Shown here piece after piece: positions 8,782-16,289 of a stretch of 64,000 bases of DNA. The stretch's first letter is position 1. Each line of letters opens with the position of its first letter. The notes under the pieces were generated by a model. It saw only the letters and a list, made by a program, of their open reading frames with translations, ran no database searches and was not told the DNA's origin. The DNA is from Microbacterium sp. ProA8. Its GTDB lineage: Bacteria; Actinomycetota; Actinomycetes; Actinomycetales; Microbacteriaceae. The position numbers and the translations under genes were made by a program. The stretch lies in the NCBI RefSeq assembly GCF_039905635.1, contig NZ_CP157000.1:310001-374000 (forward strand). Reading direction: 5' to 3'.

Positions 8782-10242
8782 CTACCAGACCGTCGGCTTC
8801 GGGGGCTGGTAGGCCCACACGTCGAAGAACGTGGTGAGGTCCTGGCCCGAGATCTCCTCGGACAGTGCGATGAAGTCGGCCGTCGTCGCGGTTCCGCCGC
8901 CGAAGCGCGCGACCCACTCCTGGGCGATGCCGAAGAACGCCTCGTCGCCGACCTCCACCCGCAGCGCGTGGAGAAGCGCCGCACCGCGGTTGTACACCGG
9001 GGTGCCGAAGAGCCCGAGCGGACCGGGATCGGCCAGCACCGTGTTCCAGGCCGACTGCGACGGCGAGTTCATCAGATTCGAGAACCGCGTGGCGGCCGTC
9101 GTGCCGCCGTTGTGCTCCGTCCACATCCACTCGGAGTACGTCGCCCAGCCCTCGTTGAGCCAGATGTCGGCCCAGCGACCAGGGCTGACCTGGTTGCCCA
9201 TCCACTGGTGCGCGAGCTCGTGGGCGACCGTGCCGAGGCTGGCGGACGTCGAGAAGAACGATCGGGTCTGGGTCTCGAGCGCGTAGGACACCGAGTCGTT
9301 GTCGACGATGGCGCCGTACGAGACGAACGGGTAGTCGCCGTAGAGGCCCTCGAAGAACGTGAGCATGTCACCGGTGCGCGCGAGGTTCGCGTACTGGGCC
9401 GGGGTGCGCGTCACGTCGATCGCGTCGATGATCGGCGTGCCGTTGGGCGCCGTGTACTGCTCGAGCCGGAAGTTCCCGATCGTCGAGGTGGCGAGGTACG
9501 ACGCCATCGGGTCGGGGGCGTCCCACGTCCACGTCGTCTTGCCGTCGGCGGTCTCCGAGCCGACGAGCAGCCCGTTGGCGACCGCGGTCAGCCCCTCCGG
9601 CACGGTGATCTCGAACGAGTACGTCGCCTTGTCGGTGGGGTGGTCGTTCACTGGGAACCACGTCGACGAGCCGTCGGGCTCGCTCACCACCATCGCCCCG
9701 TCGCGGGTCGTGACCCAGCCGTACAGCGCGTCCTCGATGTCTCGGGGGCGCGTGGTGGTTCCGCCGTACGTCACGACCACGCTCGCGGACTGGCCCGTCT
9801 TGAGCTTCGGGCGCGGCGTGACGACGAACTCGCCGCCCTGCTGCGCGAACGCGGCGGGCTTGCCGTTCACGACCACCGACGACACGGTGAGGTCGCGGAG
9901 GTCGAGGTTGAAGCGGTCGAGGTCGGCAGTGGCCACGATGTCGAGCGTCGCCACCGCCGCCAGGTCGCCTTCGAGCGGTGCGGGATCCGCCGCGGGCGGC
10001 GTGTAGTCGAGGTCGAGGGCGTAATGCCTGACGTCGATGCCGCCGTTGCCCGAGACCGGGAAGTACGGATCCCCGATGCCATCGGCACCGGGAGCGTAGC
10101 GCTCCGCCGGGCGGGCGGCGGCCGCCGTCGCGGCGGTCGAGCCCGCCAGCGAGGCGACGAGCACTCCGGCGGCGAGAGCACCGGCGACGACCGACCTCGC
10201 CGTCTTCGACGACGGTGTGCGGCGGAACAGACGAGTGGGCAC
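8782..10242 (-). CDS. secreted M1-family metallopeptidase
   Basis: A 486-residue zinc peptidase of the aminopeptidase N clan, shorter than full-length PepN (about 850) and lacking its C-terminal superhelical domain. After a signal peptide (residues about 1-40, RR followed by an Ala/Val-rich core) comes the beta-saddle domain. The zinc motif HELAHQW has H341, E342 and H345, and the third ligand Glu is in NEGWATYSE. The start is GTG 10240-10242 with GGGGAGG upstream; readings from further upstream run into intergenic repeats. It should trim extracellular peptides. It stands alone between the glutaredoxin gene and a divergent glycosyltransferase gene. Confidence 0.9.
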   Translation of the reverse strand: MPTRLFRRTPSSKTARSVVAGALAAGVLVASLAGSTAATAAAARPAERYAPGADGIGDPYFPVSGNGGIDVRHYALDLDYTPPAADPAPLEGDLAAVATLDIVATADLDRFNLDLRDLTVSSVVVNGKPAAFAQQGGEFVVTPRPKLKTGQSASVVVTYGGTTTRPRDIEDALYGWVTTRDGAMVVSEPDGSSTWFPVNDHPTDKATYSFEITVPEGLTAVANGLLVGSETADGKTTWTWDAPDPMASYLATSTIGNFRLEQYTAPNGTPIIDAIDVTRTPAQYANLARTGDMLTFFEGLYGDYPFVSYGAIVDNDSVSYALETQTRSFFSTSASLGTVAHELAHQWMGNQVSPGRWADIWLNEGWATYSEWMWTEHNGGTTAATRFSNLMNSPSQSAWNTVLADPGPLGLFGTPVYNRGAALLHALRVEVGDEAFFGIAQEWVARFGGGTATTADFIALSEEISGQDLTTFFDVWAYQPPKPTVW

Positions 10243-10322
10243 GGCATCCTCCCCAGGGTGCGACAGCAGGCGGTTCACGCTAGCTTCCTCGTGTTTCCCT
10301 TCCATGTCGAGGATGCGTCCGA

Positions 10323-10453
10323 CGGATCGCGGGCGGCGGAGGCGGCATCCGTCGCCAGAGGTTCGGAAGCCGTTCAACGCTGCGTCGCACGGATCGCGGG
10401 GCGGCGGAGGCGGCATCCGTCGCCAGAAGTTCGAAAGCCGTTCAGCGCTGCAT
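10323..10453. repeat. two direct copies of a ~64 bp sequence, period 67
   Basis: Copy 1 (10323-10386) and copy 2 (10390-10453) both run CGGATCGCGGG, GGCGGAGGCGGCATCCGTCG, CCAGA, then TTCG-AAGCCGTTCA-CGCTGC with a few substitutions. The pair fills the space between the divergent M1 peptidase and glycosyltransferase genes, so it sits over both promoter regions. Confidence 0.8.
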
Positions 10454-10469
10454 GGCAGGATGGCGGGCG

Positions 10470-11627
10470 ATGCAGCTGTCGATCATCGTCCCGACGTACA
10501 ACGAGGCTCCCAACGTGGCGGAGCTCGTCCGCCGTGTCGCCGCCGCGCTCGACGCGGTGCCCGGTGGCATCGACGCCGAGATCGTCTTCGTGGACGACAG
10601 CACGGATGCCACGCCCGACGTGATCCGCGAAGTGGCGGCGTCCGCCCCGCTGCCGGTGCGCCTGCTGCACCGCGAGAAGGCCGCCGGCGGTCTCGGCGGG
10701 GCGGTGCTCGAGGGCTTCGCGGCGGCCGAGTCGGACGCGTGCCTCGTCATCGACGGTGATCTGCAGCATCCGCCCGAGAAGATCCCCGAGGTGTGGCGCA
10801 GGTTCTCGCGCGGCGACGTCGACGTCGTCATCGCCTCGCGCTACGCCGGCGGCGGGACGGCGCACGGCCTCGCCGATCGCACGCGCGTGATGGTGTCGAA
10901 GGCGTCGACGGCCGTGACCCGCGCGATGTTCCCGATCCGGCTGCGCGATGTGACCGACCCGATGACCGGGTTCTTCCTCATCGACCGCCGCAGCGTCGAT
11001 CAGGCGCTCCTGCGGCCGCGCGGCTTCAAGATCCTGCTCGAGCTGCTCGCGCGCCGGCCGATGCGCGTCGCCGAGGTGCCGTTCGACTTCGCCGACCGCC
11101 ACTCCGGCGAGTCGAAGGCGTCGGTGCGCCAGGGCCTGCACTTCCTCACGCAGCTGACCGCGCTGCGCTTCGGCAAGATGTCGCTGTTCGCCGTGATCGG
11201 CGGTCTGGGCGCGGTCGCCAACGTCGGCATCGTGTGGGCGCTCACCCAGCTCGGTGTGGACGACATCATCGCCGCGATCATCGCCGCCGAGGTGACGATC
11301 ATCGCCAACTTCCTGCTGCACGAGCGCTTCGTCTTCCACGACATGCGCGAGAACGCGTCGGGTGTCTGGCAGCGCTTCGGCAAGTCGTTCGCCTTCAACA
11401 ACGCCGAGGCGCTGGTGCGCATCCCGATCGTGGCGGTGATGGTGTCGACGGGCCACATCTCCGCGGTCGTCGCGACCGCGATCACCCTCGTGCTGGCGTT
11501 CTTCGTGCGCTTCCTGTTCCACTCGCTCGTCGTCTACGCGCCCCGCAAGCCCGGCCTCGCGCCGACCGCCGCCCGCCGCTTCGTCGAAGAGCTCGACGCG
11601 CAGGCGACAGCCCCCGGCGAGCTCTAG
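10470..11627 (+). CDS. GT2 glycosyltransferase (polyprenol-phosphate sugar synthase type) fused to a GtrA domain
   Basis: A 385-residue protein. Residues about 1-230 form a GT-A fold like dolichol-phosphate mannosyltransferase: SIIVPTYNEAPNVAELV at the N-terminus, the nucleotide-binding VFVDDSTD, and DGDLQHPPE. The remainder has four hydrophobic segments of the GtrA family (LFAVIGGLGAVANVGIVWAL onward). Such fusions load a sugar onto undecaprenyl phosphate and help move it across the membrane. I use ATG 10470, seven residues inside the longest reading, since AGGA precedes it at a workable distance and homologues usually begin just before the SIIVP strand. A terminator follows at 11634. Confidence 0.9.
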   Translation: MQLSIIVPTYNEAPNVAELVRRVAAALDAVPGGIDAEIVFVDDSTDATPDVIREVAASAPLPVRLLHREKAAGGLGGAVLEGFAAAESDACLVIDGDLQHPPEKIPEVWRRFSRGDVDVVIASRYAGGGTAHGLADRTRVMVSKASTAVTRAMFPIRLRDVTDPMTGFFLIDRRSVDQALLRPRGFKILLELLARRPMRVAEVPFDFADRHSGESKASVRQGLHFLTQLTALRFGKMSLFAVIGGLGAVANVGIVWALTQLGVDDIIAAIIAAEVTIIANFLLHERFVFHDMRENASGVWQRFGKSFAFNNAEALVRIPIVAVMVSTGHISAVVATAITLVLAFFVRFLFHSLVVYAPRKPGLAPTAARRFVEELDAQATAPGEL

Positions 11628-11633
11628 CGGGAT

Positions 11634-11656
11634 GGATGCCGCAGCCCGCGGCATCC
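11634..11656. terminator. bidirectional hairpin terminator between convergent genes
   Basis: GGATGCCGC, loop AGCCC, GCGGCATCC: nine perfect pairs and no T-run, as is common in actinobacteria. It separates the GT2-GtrA gene from the convergent deacetylase gene. Confidence 0.6.
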
Positions 11657-11689
11657 GGATCCCCTCCCGCTCGCACGGGGCGGCGGACG

Positions 11690-12859
11690 TCAGCCGATGA
11701 GGTTCACCAGCGCGTCGAGGCCCATGCCGTAGTTGATGCGCACCGTCGGCAGGGCGAGCTTGTCGGTGCCGATCGTCACGTAGCCGGGTTCGATGGTGCG
11801 GGCCATCTCCCAGCCGGCCTGGCGGAGGCCCTCTTTGGAGGTGTCGTTGTAGTGGCCGAAGGGATACGCCACGACCTCTTTGACGCCGAGCACGCCAGCG
11901 GACGCCGTCATGTCGGCGATGATCTCGGGCACGCCGAGGTTGGTGATGAGTCCGTCGCCGTTCGCACCGGCGCGGTGCATGTCGTGGGTGTGCGAGCGGC
12001 GGAGCACGTACATGTTCGGCGGCGGATCCTGCCGGTAGGCAGTGATCATGAACGACGTCGAGAGCACCTTGTACTTGTCGACGACGGGCACGGCGAGGTC
12101 GAACCAGGTCTGGTCGGCATCGTCGTCGGTCACGATCACCGAGTGGTTCGGCAGGAACAGCCGCCCGTCGATGAACGCCGACAGCTCGTCCCAGGTCGGC
12201 AGGTAGAAGCCGGTCGTCGCGATGTGGTTCAGGTGAGCGTCGAAGTCGCCGATGTACGCGTAGTTGCCGCGCAGCCATCCGCTCTCGCCCTGGGGGTTCG
12301 CGGTGAACTGGTGGTACATGAGGATCGGGATGCGGGCGTCCTCCGCCGCATTCTGCTCGGGGCTCATCCACGCGCCGTGGAGCGTCACACGGCGGTCGGT
12401 GCAGACGACGGGTTCGGAGCCGTTCACGCGTCCCGGGATGGCCAGAGTCGCGGCATCCGCCGGCGTCGCGTACCACCCGGCGAACACGAGCCCGTCGCGC
12501 GCGGGGATGGGCAGGCCCGCATACAGCGCGCCCTGGGTCTGGAGCATCGGGGCGTCGCCGATGCCGTCGCCGGTGAAGCTCACGGCGCAGGCGGCGGGAT
12601 CCGTGGCGGTGCCCAGCAACTGCTCCTCGGGTGTCAGCGGGGTCTTCCCGGGGTCGGGCGTCGCCCGGGGCGAGGCGTCGGGCGTGACGGCCGCGGCATC
12701 CGGCTCGCGACTCTCGACGCCGGCGCGCGCGAACCCGATCGCCGCGACGGTGCCGCCGATGGCGGCGAGCACGACGACGGCGCCGGCGACGCCCACGAAC
12801 AGGCGCCGGCGACGCACCCGCGCGGAAGGCCGCGCGGGACCTGTGCCGAAAGTGGCCAT
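11690..12859 (-). CDS. membrane-anchored polysaccharide deacetylase-like protein with an InlB-type repeat
   Basis: A 389-residue protein with an Arg-rich cytoplasmic start and one membrane segment (residues about 20-45), then a Pro/Thr linker. Residues about 85-150 (ending LVFAGWYATPADAA ... GAWMSP) resemble a Listeria-Bacteroides (InlB B) repeat. The NodB-type part begins with IPILMYHQF, has VIVTDDDADQTW where the family normally has TFDDG, and SHTHDMH where PgaB-type enzymes have an SHTxDxH metal motif. It may deacetylate a surface glycan, but the altered TFDDG motif leaves activity uncertain. The ATG at 12857-12859 has GGGGGAG upstream. Confidence 0.8.
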   Translation of the reverse strand: MATFGTGPARPSARVRRRRLFVGVAGAVVVLAAIGGTVAAIGFARAGVESREPDAAAVTPDASPRATPDPGKTPLTPEEQLLGTATDPAACAVSFTGDGIGDAPMLQTQGALYAGLPIPARDGLVFAGWYATPADAATLAIPGRVNGSEPVVCTDRRVTLHGAWMSPEQNAAEDARIPILMYHQFTANPQGESGWLRGNYAYIGDFDAHLNHIATTGFYLPTWDELSAFIDGRLFLPNHSVIVTDDDADQTWFDLAVPVVDKYKVLSTSFMITAYRQDPPPNMYVLRRSHTHDMHRAGANGDGLITNLGVPEIIADMTASAGVLGVKEVVAYPFGHYNDTSKEGLRQAGWEMARTIEPGYVTIGTDKLALPTVRINYGMGLDALVNLIG

Positions 12860-12999
12860 ACGACTCCCCCAAGAGTCCGGACCTCGCGTCCCCCAACGCT
12901 CGGCCCCTGAGGGGATGGTAGCGGGATGCCGCCGCCGCGGCCCGCTGAAAAGCCCCGGTTGTGGAGAATGCCGGCGTGACGTGCGAGAGGTGCAGTCGC

Positions 13000-13005
13000 T
13001 ACGCT
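13000..13005 (+). promoter_or_regulatory. -10 box of the 122-residue conserved protein
   Basis: TACGCT, eight bases before a GTG start, with no Shine-Dalgarno sequence between. This decides the start at 13014 over longer readings. Confidence 0.5.
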
Positions 13006-13013
13006 CGGATGCC

Positions 13014-13382
13014 GTGCTGCCCCTGGACTGGATCGAACATCGTCGCGCCGACGGCGAGCTGCTGGGGTGGATGGCCGCCGACGGCGAGGGCTTCCGCGTC
13101 TTCGACCTGCTCGGGCGGGAACGCACGTCGACCCGAGGCGACGACGCCATGGACTGGCTGGCCGCCGAGGAGCTGCTCGACGAGCTGGGCATCGCTTACC
13201 TCGCCGATCGATGGACCTTGCGCTTCGCGGACGGTGTCGAGCGACCGGTGCGCATCGCCGAGGCCAGCACGCGGGGTATCACCGTGGTCGCCGACGAGTA
13301 CGGCGCCGCATCCGCCGTCGGCGGGGATCCGGAGCGCTTCCGGCTGCCCTTCCCGGTCACGGACGAGCTCAGACCGCGCTGA
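13014..13382 (+). CDS. conserved hypothetical protein, 122 residues
   Basis: I do not recognise a family. The protein is acidic and soluble, begins VLPLDWIEHRRADGELLGWM, and reads like a small all-beta/alpha protein with repeated strand-turn units (ERTSTRGDDAMDWLAAEELL, then RWTLRFADGVERPVRIAEAS). There is no signal peptide, membrane segment or obvious catalytic motif. Third-position G/C bias matches its neighbours, which supports it as a real gene, as do a TACGCT box eight bases upstream of GTG and a strong terminator after the stop. It is transcribed alone, between two minus-strand genes. Confidence 0.75.
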   Translation: MLPLDWIEHRRADGELLGWMAADGEGFRVFDLLGRERTSTRGDDAMDWLAAEELLDELGIAYLADRWTLRFADGVERPVRIAEASTRGITVVADEYGAASAVGGDPERFRLPFPVTDELRPR

Positions 13383-13426
13383 CCCGCGACCGGTTGCGGA
13401 CGTCGACCATCGGCATCCGTCCCGAT

Positions 13427-13466
13427 ACGACGCTGCCCGGTGACCGAAGTCACCGGGCAGCGTCGT
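13427..13466. terminator. bidirectional terminator, 18 bp perfect stem
   Basis: ACGACGCTGCCCGGTGAC, loop CGAA, GTCACCGGGCAGCGTCGT. It lies between the convergent 122-residue gene and the first LVIVD gene and would stop both. Confidence 0.85.
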
Positions 13467-13479
13467 GCGAGGTCAGGCG

Positions 13480-15264
13480 TCAGCTGAACGTGGCCATGAG
13501 GGCTGCGATCGCCTGCGCCACGTCGGAGTCGGGCGCCGCACCCGACTTCTTCACGGCGTTGTCGAGCTGGGCGGCCACGGCGCGGGCGTTGCTGCCGTCG
13601 CCGGAGAGCAGCTCCGCCTCGTCGATGTGCTTGCGCACCTGCGTGAGCTCCTGAGCTCCGAGCTTTCCGGCGCGTTCGGCCTGATCGACGTACGACCGGA
13701 CCACCGCGAAGCTCGGCGCGTGCTCGTACCGCGGCTGGGCCTGTGCGTTGAACAGGTCCACCGTGTACTCGCCGGCGGCGGCGATCTCGTTGGCGCTCAG
13801 CTGCGCGCTCGGCTGCAGTGCGAGGCTGTCGAACCCGCGGCCGATCTCGTTGCCGAAGACGTTGCCGTTGTACCAGTACGTCGACCAGTAGCCGCCGGTG
13901 ACGAGACGCGTCGCGTCGTTCGGGCCGCGGTCGAAGTACGCGATCTCTACCGGGTTGGCGCTGTCGGTGAAGTCGAACACCGAGAGGCCGCCCTGGTACC
14001 AGGCCTGCACCATGATGTCGCGACCGGGCACCGGGATGAGCGAGCCGTTGTGCGCGACGCAGTTCTCCTGCGCGGTCTGGATCGCCGGCATCTTGTAGTA
14101 GCTCGCGAACTGCAGCTTGCCGTCCACGATGTCGAAGATCGCGTTGGCGCCCCAGTTCTTCGGGTCCTCCGCGCGGCAGCGCGGCGAGCTTCCGCCGCCC
14201 CACTCGTCGGTGAAGACGACCTTGGTGCCGTCGTTGTTGAACGTCGCCGAGTGCCAGTACGCGAACCGCGGGTCGGTCACGGCATCCAGGCGCACCGGGT
14301 TCACCGGGTCGCTGATGTCGATCAGGATGCCGTTGCCCTCGCACGCGCCGGCCGCGAGGCCGATCTCGGGGTAGGCCGTGATGTCGTGGCACGCATCCGT
14401 TGCCGACGTGCTCTGGAGCCCTTCGCCGTGGCTGCCGCCCGGCCACAGGCCCGCAGGGCTGCCGCTCTCGGCGACGAACAGGCGCGCCTCGTTCACGACG
14501 GCCGCGGAGGCCGGGTCGGCGAGCGGAACCTTGATGACCTCGACCTGGAAGCGGGCGGTGTCGATCGGGTTGCCGTTGGCGTCCAGGTAGGCCGCCTCGG
14601 TGTTGGCGTTCGTCGGGTTGACGCAGCCTTCGAGCGCCGTGGTCGTCGTGCGGACGCCCGCGGTGCCCGACACGTAGACGTACACGTTCTCGGCGTCGTC
14701 GGGGTCTTCCACGACGGTGTGGGTGTGCGATCCGCGGCACGTCTGGACCGCGGCGACCTGCACCGGGCTCGTGATGTCGGAGATGTCGAACACGCGCACG
14801 CCGCGGAAGGTCTGCGGGTCGGTCGCGGGCACCGAGACGGTGCCGCAGTCGAGGCGGCCGGGGCCGGACTCGACCGACATGAACAGCAGGTCGCCGAAGA
14901 CCGAGACATCACCCTGGCCGCCGGGGCAGACGAAGGTGCCGTCGAGGGTCGGGGCCGCCGGGTCGGAGATGTTGTAGATCTGGAAGCCGTAGTAGTTCCC
15001 GGCGATCGCGTAGTCGCCGGTGAAGGCCAGGTCGGAGTTGGTGGTGAACGGCGAGGTCTTCTGCTGCGCCGACAGGAGGGCGATGTTGCTCGCCGCCTGC
15101 TCCGCGTCGTGCAGGCCGGCGGCCAGGCCTTCTCGGGGGTCGGAGTCCGGGACATCGGCGAGTGCCGCGGTCGCCGTCATCATGGAGAATCCGAGCGCCA
15201 GCGAGCCGACAGCGGCGAGCGTGCGGGTCCTCCAGCGTGATCTGTGGGGAGATCGTGTCGTCAT
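13480..15264 (-). CDS. secreted LVIVD-repeat protein, paralogue A
   Basis: A 594-residue exported protein. A signal peptide (RTRTLAAVGSLALGF... to ATAALAD) is followed by a beta-propeller-like region with LVIVD repeats such as IYNISDPAAPTL, VRVFDISDITSPVQV and LIDISDPVNPVRLDAV. Conserved patches shared with the second paralogue include GSHTHT, CHDITAYPEIGLAAG and YWHSATFNNDGTKV, and paired Cys residues. The C-terminal ~80 residues are helical. The function of the family is unknown; a surface-bound or secreted propeller is likely. I start at ATG 15262-15264 (GGAAGG ten bases upstream), not the TTG 18 bases earlier. Confidence 0.9.
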   Translation of the reverse strand: MTTRSPHRSRWRTRTLAAVGSLALGFSMMTATAALADVPDSDPREGLAAGLHDAEQAASNIALLSAQQKTSPFTTNSDLAFTGDYAIAGNYYGFQIYNISDPAAPTLDGTFVCPGGQGDVSVFGDLLFMSVESGPGRLDCGTVSVPATDPQTFRGVRVFDISDITSPVQVAAVQTCRGSHTHTVVEDPDDAENVYVYVSGTAGVRTTTTALEGCVNPTNANTEAAYLDANGNPIDTARFQVEVIKVPLADPASAAVVNEARLFVAESGSPAGLWPGGSHGEGLQSTSATDACHDITAYPEIGLAAGACEGNGILIDISDPVNPVRLDAVTDPRFAYWHSATFNNDGTKVVFTDEWGGGSSPRCRAEDPKNWGANAIFDIVDGKLQFASYYKMPAIQTAQENCVAHNGSLIPVPGRDIMVQAWYQGGLSVFDFTDSANPVEIAYFDRGPNDATRLVTGGYWSTYWYNGNVFGNEIGRGFDSLALQPSAQLSANEIAAAGEYTVDLFNAQAQPRYEHAPSFAVVRSYVDQAERAGKLGAQELTQVRKHIDEAELLSGDGSNARAVAAQLDNAVKKSGAAPDSDVAQAIAALMATFS

Positions 15265-15372
15265 GCGGGGATGGCCTTCCAAATCAGCATTGCATCATCG
15301 ATATGTCGGTTTGTTCCTCAGGCCGAAGTGCATTCCGCGCCGTCTGGGGGCGACACCGATCGCACTTCGCAT

Positions 15373-15390
15373 ACTGCATGCGTATGCAGT
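15373..15390. promoter_or_regulatory. inverted repeat, possible operator between LVIVD-A and DUF305 genes
   Basis: ACTGCAT-GCGT-ATGCAGT, seven perfect pairs, in an unusually AT-rich divergent intergenic region. It is about 110 bases upstream of LVIVD-A and 130 bases upstream of the DUF305 gene. The binding protein is unknown. Confidence 0.4.
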
Positions 15391-15518
15391 TATATGAATG
15401 GAACGTATCGGTGCCGCATGAGCCACCGCTACAGAAATCGTTAACTTTCTGTTTCCGTCGCTCGCTTCCGGCCGCTCGGCCGCGCATGATGGAGCAACCC
15501 CCTACGAGAGGTTCGATC

Positions 15519-16184
15519 ATGTCGACGCCGACCCGATTGGTCTCGCTCGGTGCCGCCGTGCTCCTCATCGTCGGGCTCTCCGCCTGTACGGCGGAGCCCG
15601 AAGAGGCAGCGCCGCTGCCGACGAGTCCTGTCGTGCAGCTGGGCGCTCCGGGCGAGCCGAACCGGACACTGTCTCCGGAGGAGGCGGCCGGACTCGGTTC
15701 GCCGACGTACGTCGAGCAGGATGTGCTCTTCGTGCGCGACATGCTCCACCACCACTCGCAGGCGATCCAGATGACCGGCTACGTCGACGAGCGCACGACG
15801 GACGAAGACATCCGGCTGCTCGCCGAGCGCATGAACGTGAGCCAGGCCGACGAGATCACCCAGCTCGAGACCTGGCTGCAGACACGGGGCGAACCCGTGC
15901 GCGATCCGGACGACTCCCACGCGCACAGCGCGGAGTCGATGCCGGGACTCCTCACCGATGCCGAGCTCGCCCAGCTCGAGGCAGCCGAGGGCGAGGAGTT
16001 CGAGCGGCTCTTCCTGGCGTACATGATCAGGCACCACGAGGGCGCGATCCAGATGGTGACCGAGCTCTACGCCGACGGCGGCGGCCAGGAATCCGACATC
16101 GATGCGTTCGCCCGCCATGTCGAGGCCGACCAGGGCATCGAGATCGCCCGCATGAAGGAGCTGCTCGCCGAGCGCGAGGGCTGA
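15519..16184 (+). CDS. DUF305 lipoprotein
   Basis: A 221-residue exported protein. The signal sequence ends in the lipobox LSAC, so Cys near residue 24 should carry lipid. Two DUF305 helical repeats each begin with a His pair: DMLHHHSQAIQM and YMIRHHEGAIQMVTEL. His- and Met-rich helices of this family bind copper or other metals in some characterised members, for example cyanobacterial CopM; metal binding here is inferred. The start ATG 15519-15521 has GAGAGG upstream. The gene is divergent from LVIVD-A and convergent with LVIVD-B, and ends in a perfect terminator. Confidence 0.9.
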   Translation: MSTPTRLVSLGAAVLLIVGLSACTAEPEEAAPLPTSPVVQLGAPGEPNRTLSPEEAAGLGSPTYVEQDVLFVRDMLHHHSQAIQMTGYVDERTTDEDIRLLAERMNVSQADEITQLETWLQTRGEPVRDPDDSHAHSAESMPGLLTDAELAQLEAAEGEEFERLFLAYMIRHHEGAIQMVTELYADGGGQESDIDAFARHVEADQGIEIARMKELLAEREG

Positions 16185-16224
16185 TCCCGCGGGGATCGGC
16201 CGGCGGGTTCACCCCGAGACGATG

Positions 16225-16260
16225 GGATGCCCCCGCGATCCGTGGATCGCGGGGGCATCC
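16225..16260. terminator. bidirectional terminator, 17 bp perfect stem
   Basis: GGATGCCCCCGCGATCC, two-base loop GT, GGATCGCGGGGGCATCC. It lies between the convergent DUF305 and LVIVD-B genes. Confidence 0.85.
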
Positions 16261-16289
16261 GTGTGCGACCCGCAGGCCGGGGCGTCGCC

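Noticed and set aside
10323-10453. CRISPR-like repeat pair
   Set aside because: Only two copies, 64 bases each with a 3-base gap and no spacer of constant size. No cas gene is present in the window.
10374-12910. Long frames on both strands across the GT2-GtrA and deacetylase genes
   Set aside because: Arg-rich shadow products without motifs. The chosen frames contain clear glycosyltransferase and NodB-like motifs and have ribosome binding sites.
15265-15282. TTG start 18 bases upstream for the first LVIVD gene
   Set aside because: The ATG at 15262-15264 gives a proper signal peptide and has GGAAGG at a workable distance.
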